Below, in pieces: positions 25,415-34,700 of a DNA stretch of 64,000 nt (the stretch's first letter is position 1; each line of letters begins with the position of its first letter). The DNA is taken from contig NC_054555.1 in assembly GCF_017654505.1 (NCBI RefSeq), forward strand, positions 6,937,335-7,001,334, written 5' to 3'. The translations under genes and the position numbers were made by a program. The DNA is from Polyodon spathula. Lineage: Eukaryota > Chordata > Actinopteri > Acipenseriformes > Polyodontidae. The notes beneath the pieces were generated by a model, which saw nothing but the letters and a program-made list of their open reading frames with translations, did not search any database and was not told the origin of the DNA.

Positions 25415-26112
25415 TTCAATCCAATGACTGTATTTTTTTATTTCTAGTTTGGTAACAAGTGGGTGTTTGTCTTTCTTTACAATTAAACTGTTGTGAATGA
25501 CAATTTGGAGAACTGTTGATGTGAATATAGTCCCATATAAGTATATTATGTTGATAATTAAAAATTAAGAGTGAAATTCACATGAACAGTACGATGTTTG
25601 CCAATATTGCTCATTGTATTTACCATTCAGTTCAGAGAGCACATATCTGCATTTATTGCATTCACAAGTGAAAAGCATAGAGTTTCAGTTCAGAAGTTTG
25701 AAATGGACATGCACTGCAGCTGTAGGTTATTGCACAGAATATTTGTTTGAATACAGAGTGACAGTAGCTGGTGCAGTGGGCTAACACACTAGTTTATCTT
25801 GCCATTAACTGTTGGGGAGTTAAGTGATTAAGGTGGTCTCAAGCCAACCTCTAGTAGACATTAGTTCTCATCACAAAACCATGACACAGTTTGGCACAAT
25901 ATGCTTGAGAGAGGTCCTTAATGAATAGCAGGGGTTGTTTGGGTAAAGTGATGTGTGCTCCCAAAGTTCAGGGAGCTCCCCTGCAGCTCATTATCTATCC
26001 CTGTACAGAAGAGATGTAGTACAATTCCTTCACCAGCTGCTTGTTATGTTAGGATTCATCGGTTCATATTCTTAGTATTCTGCACATTGTTGTTTCTTCT
26101 TGTTGTTTCAAG

Positions 26113-26451
26113 TGACTTTTAACTCATCCCAGGAAGTCAGTGGAATGCCTGGACAGAACGTGACTGTGCTGTGCAAATACTCTGTTAAGGGTGGTGTCAT
26201 GGAAATGTGCTGGGGTCGAGGCGAATGCCCTACTGCTAAGTGCACACAAACAATTATTTCAAGTGATGGAAACAGAGTGAACCATAAAAAATCAGACAAG
26301 TACGGTTTATTTGGTAATTTACTGGAAGGCGATGTCTCTCTGACTATAATACACGTCAGTGAAGAAGACAGTGGGACATACTGCTGCTATGTGGAAATGC
26401 CAGGATGGTTTAATGACCAGAAACATAACACACAGCTGATCATTGCAAAAG
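26113..26451 (+). CDS. TIM IgV-domain exon, copy 1
   Basis: This 339-base phase 1-1 exon encodes a complete TIM IgV domain: VLCKY strand B, MCWGRGECP, the third and fourth cysteines in the CC' hairpin, DVSLTI, EDSGTYCC and the metal-dependent ligand loop GWFNDQK. It differs from the copy 2 exon at 10 bases, with five residue changes: A for S in PTAKC, H for D and E for V before EDSG, and Y for R and M for I in CCYVEMPG. In TIM proteins this domain binds phosphatidylserine through WFND and Ca2+. The motif is intact here, but the exon belongs to a broken gene. Confidence 0.88.
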
Positions 26452-27467
26452 GTAATTAAATTAGTTAGCACTTTTTTAAATTATATGATTATTTGGTGAA
26501 AGCAACTCTAAAATCAACTGAAACTGAAGCAGGTACTGCAGCTTGGTTATAACCTGCACTTGGAAGTTGCTCTAACCTAGTGAGGACTTTATTGTAAATA
26601 AATATCAGATGTTTTTGGCTCACAAATTCTGGTAACCCCCGTGAGAACACTCCAACAGAACCTAAAACTAGCCCCCCACCCCAAGCTAGAAGAATGATAC
26701 AAAAATAAGATAATGCAAAAAGGGATGAATTTCATATCGTATCGTTTTAGCAAAACACAATATTATAGGGAAAAAGAAGGTATAACTAATTCTTTAAAAT
26801 CCATAAACCATACCCTTTTTACTCCAAGATTTTCACCCTGTTATTCAGGATGTGCAAATATTTCAAATCCACCAGAAAAACGTTGAATCATGATACCTTT
26901 GCCATATGATCTGATTGGACCAGGCATCTAAGAGTCAACTGTAACACCGGCAGTGATTATGCACCAGTAAGCATCTGTAGCATTGTCTTTGAAATATGAT
27001 AATACAATGTGTGCTAATAAGAGGTAAGATATGGAATTGGAGTTAGCACTCCTTTAATGGCACTCTTTCACTTTAATAACTTAAAGGTTACTTTTTTTGC
27101 AGCTCCTGCTACAATCACATCTAAATCAGTCACAAGCTGACACTGTGAACACCTCGAAAGATCAATTAACCACAAGTAAGATCTACCACCGCTCTGTAGC
27201 ACTGGCTATGCGCACACCTTTTGTGTTTAACAAGCACTTTGAAATAAATGGGCTCCCTGACATGACTGATGTGCAGTATTTCTTATGTAAAGGAATCACA
27301 GATATATATTCTCATATGCAAGCAAGTGTGTATAGACGACTGTCGTGGTTTTAAATCCAATCCCTTCAAAAGAAACAAGAGTTAGATCACTTTTAACCTT
27401 TGAATCTAGAAAGTCTTTTTTTTTTTTTGGAATGTCCAGATCAAATGTAAATTTAAGTTTAGCTAAT

Positions 27468-27868
27468 TGTGGCAGGGCATTAGCCCTGCCCCTGTAAATA
27501 GTGCAGCGGGGAATGTAAGGCTGGCAGGGATGGGGTTAAATCCAATCCAGGTGTGGCCATTCCCCAGTTAGGTCATTTATGCTAATTGGGGAGTGACCAC
27601 ACATGTATAACACATGGAAAAATCCTTTGTGGGGGAGTGGTGTGGGTGGGGTGGATTTTGTATTGTTTTTGGAGTTCAGTGAACGTGAATGCCCAGCCTG
27701 ACAGCAAAGTTGTTTTGTTCTACCTTTTTATTTTGTTTATTTTGGTCCTCATGCCATTGTTGGTTTGTTCCAGTTTTTTGTTTGTTTTATAAAATGTGCA
27801 ACAGCGCTTCACTGCAGCTTCTCTAATTCCTGCTGGTAACATATTGGCCGTGACGTTGTCCTGTCACA
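27468..27868 (+). mobile_element. Solo LTR in intron of TIM copy 1
   Basis: It begins TGTGGCAGGGCATTAGCCC and ends GTTGTCCTGTCACA, giving TG...CA ends. The flanks CTAAT and CTCAT form a probable 5-bp target duplication with one change. It has a TATA-like GTATAACA and a T-rich 3' half. The same insertion, internally deleted, lies in the corresponding intron of copy 2 (35437-35621), so it predates the gene duplication. It is related at its start to the LTR at 7772-8176. Confidence 0.72.
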
Positions 27869-29082
27869 CTCATTCACCTTATCTTTTACTATTTACTGAT
27901 ATATTTATTCATTCATTCATTCTTTCTTAAGGCTTTTGGAATGATACTAATTCTACATCAAATCACATTACATCTTCAGAGCAGGACCCCAATTCCACAC
28001 ACACGACCACGGCTGTGAGTATATCCCTGAGCATAAGGCAGAACCAGAACTCATTTAATCTGTGACTTAAGTTGGATTCAAACTCTGTTCCCTACATGTG
28101 CCATGCATAAACCATTAAGCCACCCTTCGTTCCATATTATTATAGACTTTTATTTTGTCTGATTGTATGTACAAATTGCAAGGACCTTAAGAAATAAAAG
28201 TCCACAGCACCAGTCACATAGGCATATTAGTGTGCTTGGAGACAACCTTGCCAGTATAAAATCCACTCAGAAGACTGTTCTCTCCTCATATACTCAATGC
28301 ACTGTATTGATTTCAAAGCATCATGCGTGAAAGTGTGACATTTACCACAACTTCTATTTTTTCCTATTTTTAGCAAATTAAGGCTCCTATTGGGATTGGG
28401 GTATCAGTTATGCTTCTCCTGATTTTATTGACTGTTTTGTGTTTCTTCTTCATTTTTAAAAGTAAGTACAATATGTTAAGATAAATTATTGTATTACAAT
28501 ATGATTTAATAAACTTGCAGAAACACAGAAAGCATGATTAACACTTTTCTGAACTTGATCTTTTTAGATAAATGTCTGCAAAAATGTCAAAAACTGTAAG
28601 TATGTTTAAGAATTATTTTTAAAGTATTAGCAGTACCCTTCAATATTCTCACAAGCATAGTTTATTTTTCAAGCGTAACAGTGTATTCTAAACACTGCAG
28701 TTTGCAAAAGATATTCTTATGATCCCCTCGCAGTGTCGTAGGTTATAGTAGCTTTTGAGAAACGCCCTGAATGGGGAAACAGTGGCAATTGATTTTTTCT
28801 TTCTGTTTTTCTATGAATTCGTAATACATTTAATTAGTATTTGTAACTGTTTAATTCTGATAGAAAAAAACATGGACTCAGCAGTCACGGTAAAGGATTC
28901 TGTACTGTATATATTCAATTGTAATATTTAAAGGCAGGTAGGATACCAAAGCCTAATTGAATCATCAGCTATAAAAATACTATTTTATAGTGGCAACAAA
29001 ACTAATATTAATTACAATAACTTTTTTGCTTCAATAAGAGAATTCAAAACCATCCAGGAACTCCAAATCAGAACAACCGTGG

Positions 29083-29330
29083 ATGAGAACGTTTACACCA
29101 GCGGAGAAAAAAGCGATTTTTAAGAGTGCCCCTAATGGTAGAAAAAGAAGAAGCAGGAGACCAAGAAGTCTTCAGTTGCCATGGGTTTATGTTCCATTAA
29201 TGTTAACAATGCAAGAGGAATATAGCTGTTTTAATATTATTTACTACCATAAACCTCTCATGGGTGCCAGAAGTATTTTCAGTATTTTTACTTCTTTAAA
29301 AGCATTTTTTATTCCTGTTCTACATTTGGG

Positions 29331-29396
<66 letters not shown>

Positions 29397-29397
29397 G

Positions 29398-29403
<6 letters not shown>
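29083..29403 (+). other. Alternative open frame over the last exon of TIM copy 1
   Basis: A second frame overlaps the tail exon and runs on into the (TA)n repeat. It would be used if splicing took the AG two bases upstream in the doubled AGAG acceptor. It encodes a Lys/Arg-rich segment (NGRKRRSRRPRSL). The matching frame in copy 2 is also open. I favour the other frame because it yields the TIM-like ENVYT motif. Confidence 0.35.
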
Positions 29404-29434
<31 letters not shown>

Positions 29435-29435
29435 G
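29334..29435. repeat. (TA)n microsatellite
   Basis: A long TA array with a short interruption (TTTATGATATAA) lies in the 3' flank of TIM copy 1. It is absent from the corresponding place in copy 2, so it expanded or inserted after duplication. Confidence 0.95.
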
Positions 29436-29467
29436 CGAGTTGTGTAAATTCAATAGATGGGGATGTT

Positions 29468-30598
29468 TCTCCCTGCCATTTTGGTTTTAAAAATAAATAA
29501 ATTTAAAGAAAGTTGTTTCTGGGTAATGGAGCTTGATGATGTATTTTATAACCTTTACTGTCATGACTACAGTCGTAGCATGTCTGTCTAGCTGAAGGAC
29601 AGACAGTGATATTTCAAAGGAGAAGAATCTTTTGTCCCTGACTTTTGACCCTAACCCTAACCCTAACCCTAACCCTACAGTACAGCTGAAATTCTGACAA
29701 ATCAGTTGGGTGAACGCACTCTCACATGCATACACAGGAGAGAATGCTTGCACTACACAAATTAAACTAAACTCAAAAAAATAAAGCTTCACTTTGAGTT
29801 GTAACAAAATACAATATAGTATTCCATTAGGAAAGAGGTTCGGTTCATAACCTTGGTGGCTTACGTGGGCCTGCCTGGGTACTGTTATTTTGCTCATAAC
29901 AGTAGGCAGCTGTATGCTGCCTAAATAAATGCTGTCAACTACAGTTTAAAGTGCAGTAGTTTTGTTGTGCTGTGGCTCAAATGAAATGGTTAAAAACGGG
30001 TAACACTTTAAATTAAGTGTCTCTATTTGCTGTGTATTTACATAGTAATTACTTAATAAATACATGTGTATTTACACATAGTTACAATGTACTTAACATG
30101 GAAATCTTTTTGCACAATGTAACCCTAACCCTATCCATAACACGAACCCTCACCCCCCTAGCCCTAACCCTTTTCTGAAATGGTGTTTTTACAGATACTT
30201 AAGGGTAAGTGTTACCAAACAATTTTCACTTGTTCCATCCTGTTGAACATGCAGTGCAAAACTACAATGCTGTCACAATCAGAACAAAGTCTGTTAGTAC
30301 ACCTCTCTTACATTAGAAAACTAATTACACGAATAGAAACCTATTGAAAACGTTGCACTCAGACACTGCTAGCCTCCATATTCTCTCGAGATCCGTAATA
30401 TGTTCATTCTAATACCCTTTTAGTTTGACTCTACTTTGCAAATTAGGCATCTAGATTGTATTCTTGAAAATGTCTACAGCTCCTTTTCTAAAGATGTAGA
30501 CCACTTTGCAATAAACTGAATGACAACATTTAAATTATGGGTGGGGATTTCTCAAAAACAATCAATAATAATACTATGACTACTACCACTACTACTAC

Positions 30599-30639
<41 letters not shown>

Positions 30640-30833
30640 TGGCATTAAACATTACTTCATTTAGTACTTAATTTGCACAGAGAGCATCCTCAAAAACAGT
30701 TGGCTAATTTGTATAAGGCATGATCTTTAGTACAGACCACCTGTAGCTTACAGTCGAACAGTCTGCAAATCTGCAGGTTACTTACACAAGCAAACCAAGA
30801 ATACAATACTCTATTTAACCACTATTTACTTAA

Positions 30834-30894
<61 letters not shown>

Positions 30895-31218
30895 CCTATT
30901 GTCCATGTTGTGGACGACAGTGTTTGTTTTCTGGTTCATGAAAAGATTAAAGCTACAGCCTATGTTGGTATTGCAACATTTTAATCATCTTTATTTCTGT
31001 AACTGATTTCATATAAAATGTATGAGCACATGCATTTTGTTTTTATAATGATGAACTGTTATGGAAGGACTATGTCTTTACATGAACTAATCCGTGTTGC
31101 TTTTTTTTTGTTTTTTTTTCAAAACGGTTATCTATGAAGGTGCACGCTGCATTTAGATCTAATCCAGGACTTAATTGTAATACATTTGAAAACAGTGAAC
31201 AGCAGCAGGAGACCCAGC
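29468..31218. other. Spacer between TIM copies 1 and 2
   Basis: It holds the telomere-type repeats, (ACT)n/(AAT)n at 30582-30638 and (AAT)n at 30836-30893. No gene is recognised. Similarity between the two gene blocks ends at about 29467 (copy 1) and 37152 (copy 2). Confidence 0.55.
29649..29676. repeat. Interstitial telomere-type repeat (CCCTAA)n
   Basis: Four exact CCCTAA units plus CCCT. Degenerate CCCTAACCC-like sequence recurs at about 30120-30172. Confidence 0.9.
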
Positions 31219-31219
31219 A

Positions 31220-31478
31220 AAATAACAATCTTTATTTTGATATAGCTCCTTTCATAGTGGACCACCGTCACAAAGCACTTTACAAGATACGAGACTAAGG
31301 TGTGTGAACTATGCATCAGCTGCAGAGTCACTTACAAGAAGGTCTCACCCAAAAGACAGAGCACAAGGAGGTTAAGCGACTTGTTCTGGGTCACGCAATG
31401 AATCAGTGGCTGAGCTGAACCAGGTACCTTCTGGTTACAAGCCTGTTTCTTTAACTACTGGACCACACAGCCTCCTTG
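31220..31478 (-). mobile_element. tRNA-derived SINE (V-SINE-like), minus strand
   Basis: On the minus strand the head reads TGTGGTCCAGTAGTTAAAG (A-box-like) and GGTACCTGGTTCAGCTCAG (B-box-like). It is followed by the conserved core GTGACCCAGAACAAGTCGCT, then GTAAGTGACTCTGCAGCTGA and an AAAGTGCTTTGTGA LINE-like tail. It lies about 240 bases upstream of the first exon of TIM copy 2. A second, plus-strand member is at about 42530-42800. Confidence 0.82.
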
Positions 31479-31630
31479 AAGAATTAAAAAAGCAACATTG
31501 CTAAAAGTAGCAGTATGGAAATCTGCTTCTCTTTTTATCTGTTTTAGGAACATGGTTCTTAATTGGCAAGAAACACCAAGCTAGTTCTATAAGTGTCCAC
31601 CCCTTGCCAAATAAAGTTACTGAGCAACAT

Positions 31631-31660
31631 TTTGCACAACATACAAATAGAAAAGGAAGT
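31631..31660 (+). promoter_or_regulatory. Possible C/EBP and PU.1-type sites upstream of TIM copy 2
   Basis: TTTGCACAAC (31631-31640) fits the C/EBP half-site pattern TTGCNNAA, and AAAAGGAAGT (31651-31660) fits an ETS/PU.1 core. They lie 60-90 bases upstream of the ATG with no clear TATA box. That arrangement is common in myeloid genes and would suit TIM expression on phagocytes. Motifs this short occur by chance. Confidence 0.3.
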
Positions 31661-31719
31661 CACATGCACAAAAAGCTAAAGCCCAGAGAAAGCCACAAAG
31701 TCTGTTTCCTTGATTCAAA

Positions 31720-34700
31720 ATGAAGATGCTCTTCAGTTATGGTTCATTGTGTTGGCTCCTTTTAGTCCTGATGCAAGGTAAGCAGACTTCTAGTTTTAAT
31801 AGCTGACTGAAGTTACAAAAAATGAAATATTGACAACCCAGTACTGGAACAAGAACATCAAACTTAATACGGAGTACTACTATTCTGTGAATATAGTCCA
31901 ATGTACGTATAATGTGTTGAGAATTAAATATTAAGGGTGACTTTGTTTTTTATTAAAAAAATAAATAAATAAGGAATTCAATCATTTAATTTATTTCTAG
32001 TTTGGTAACAGGTGGGAGTTTTTCTTTCTTTACAATTAAAATGCTGTGAATGACAATTTGGAGCACTGCTGATGTGAATTTAGTCCCATGTAAGTATATT
32101 ATGTTGATAATTAAATATTAAGAGTGAAATTCACATGAACAGTACAATGCTTGCCAATATTACACATTGTATTTACCATCGGGTTCAGACAGCACACATC
32201 TGTGTTTATTGCATTCACAAGTGAAAAATGTAGCGCTTCAGTTCAGAAGTTGCACTGTAGCTGTAGGTTATTGCACAGAATATTTGTTTGAATACGGAGG
32301 GACAGTAGCTGGTGCAGTGGGCTAACACATTAGCCTATCTTGCCATTAACTGTTGGGGAGTTAAATGAGTAAGGTGGTCTCAAGCCAACCTCCAGTAGAC
32401 ATTAGTTCTCATCACAAAACCATGACACAGTTTGGCACAATATGCTTGAGAGAGGTCCTTAATGAATAGCAGGGGTTGTTCGGGTAAAGTGATGTGTGCT
32501 CCCAAAGCTTAGGGAGCTCCCTTGCAGCTCATTATCTATCCCTGTACAGAAGAGATGTAGTACAATTCCTTCACCAGCTGCTTGTTATGTTAGGATTCAT
32601 CGGTTCATATTCTTAGTATTCTGCACATTGCTGTGTCTTCTTGTTGTTTCCAGTGACTTTTAACTCATCCCAGGAAGTCAGTGGAATGCCTGGACAGAAC
32701 GTGACTGTGCTGTGCAAATACTCTGTTAAGGGTGGTGTCATGGAAATGTGCTGGGGTCGAGGAGAATGCCCTACTTCTAAGTGCACACAAACAATTATTT
32801 CAAGTGATGGAAACAGAGTGAACCATAAAAAATCAGACAAGTACGGTTTATTTGGTAATTTACTGGAAGGCGATGTTTCTCTGACTATAATAGACGTCAG
32901 TGTAGAAGACAGTGGGACATACTGCTGCCGTGTGGAAATACCAGGATGGTTTAACGACCAGAAACATAACACACAACTGATCATTGCAAAAGGTAACTAA
33001 ATTAGTTTGCACTTTTTTGAAATTATATGATTATTTGGTGAAAGGGACTCTAAAATCATCAGAAACTGAAGCATTTGCTGCAGGTTGGTTATAACCTGCA
33101 CTTAGAAGTTGCTCTAATTTAGAGACGGCTTTATTGTAAATAAATATCAGATGTTTTTGGCTCACAAGTTCTGGTAACCCCCATGAGAACACTCCAACAG
33201 AACCTAGAACTACCCCCCCCCCCCCCAACTAGAAGAATGATACAAAAATGAAGGATACATTTCATATCTTATCATTTTAGTAAAACAAAATATTGGGATA
33301 AAGAAGGTAGAAATAATTCTATAAAATCCAAAAACATACACTTCTTTTTGGGTTTCACCCTGTTATTTATAAGATGACCATATGGCTCCGTGCTCAGCAG
33401 GGCAGTTTGAGATAGTTTGACATAATCACTGATTGTGTTGCAATTGTCTCTTAGCTGCCTGGTCTAGCTGCAATAAGATCATATGGCAAAGGTATCAGGA
33501 TTCGGCAGTTTATCTGTAGTGTAAGATTTGAAATATTTGCACATTCTAAATAACTAAGGTGATCATATGGATCTGTGTTCAGTGGTACAGTTCAGGCTTT
33601 TCAACTCACAACCCATTGCATTCTGGTAAGCGCAGTCCAGCTTCTCTTAAAGGCAAGAATGGTACCTGAGACAGGTAAAACATACCAGAATGCAATGGGT
33701 TGTGAGTTGAAAAGCCTGAACTGTACCACTGAACACAGATCCATATGATCACCTTAGTTATTTAGAATGTGCAAATATTTCAAATCCTACAGTACAGATA
33801 AACTTCTGAATCCTGATACCTTTGCCATATGATCTTATTGCAGCTAGACCAGGCAGCTAAGAGACAATTGCAACACAGTCAGTGATTATGCATAATTTCA
33901 CGATAAAAATGTTCAACGATGCACACAACACTTAATTTTATATCATCGTTTACACCGTCTTTATCGTCATTTTCACTATTATTGTCAAAGCATGGTCCTC
34001 ACCACCAGTTTAGCTCTTACACTTTGTTGCCTAGTAATTGGTTGACACGAAGCAATTGAATCGAACCTGCTGACATTGCCAACCTATTTGTCGCTCTTGT
34101 TTGAAAATGGTACATCGTGCAAAGGTGGAAATATGTCAAATTTGTTTGCACATCTTTGTTATCAACACCCAGTTCAATATAATTTGTATCAAATCTGCAA
34201 TGGCCTCAAAGATGACAGCTGACCCAGGCAGTGAAAGTTGTGATTGCTCAAAGTCAACACTGACGACATTGGAAGACCCTGAAGTTGTCCTGTAGCCTCT
34301 TAAAAAGGCTTAGGACACCTTTAGTGAAAAAGAGCTTAAGTGGACAATGGATACAAGTTTACAAGAGAGATATGACAACTACACTGAAATTCTGCACAAC
34401 AGCACTTTATGCTAAGCGAAGAAAGCAAGCATGCCACTATTGAGTGTATAAGTCTTGAAACTGAGGGAAATGGGACGATCAGCTGGACCAGCCCCACCAA
34501 ACTGCTACATGTCACACAGGGCCAACCAGCTCAGCATCCCCGATACTCTGGTGCTGAGTCTGACCCTGCTAGCCTGAGTGACAGACTGCGCAGAGTCAGC
34601 CAGCAGAAAGAAAGCGATTCATTCCTACTTATCCATCCCTCAGTTTGATGTTGATGCTAATCCTCAATTGGTGGGAGGTTAATTCACTGTTCTATCCACA

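Larger units (their letters stand above)
26113..29123 (+). pseudogene. TIM-family gene copy 1, frameshifted and lacking a signal exon
   Basis: Recent paralogue of the intact gene at 31720-36965. Exons by comparison: IgV 26113-26451, stalk 27103-27175 and 27932-28014, transmembrane 28374-28461, tail 28568-28595, 28864-28889 and 29041-29123. The IgV exon is open and keeps six cysteines and the WFND loop. Three defects are visible. No signal-peptide exon is found: similarity to copy 2 starts only at about 25415, inside intron 1. The first stalk exon lacks 11 bases (73 against 84), which gives a TGA at 27138-27140. The last exon has TAA at 29121-29123, removing the second tail tyrosine. Splice sites are otherwise GT-AG, although the IgV acceptor is AAG rather than CAG. 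It may still be transcribed. A truncated secreted IgV product would need a signal exon from elsewhere. Confidence 0.85.
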
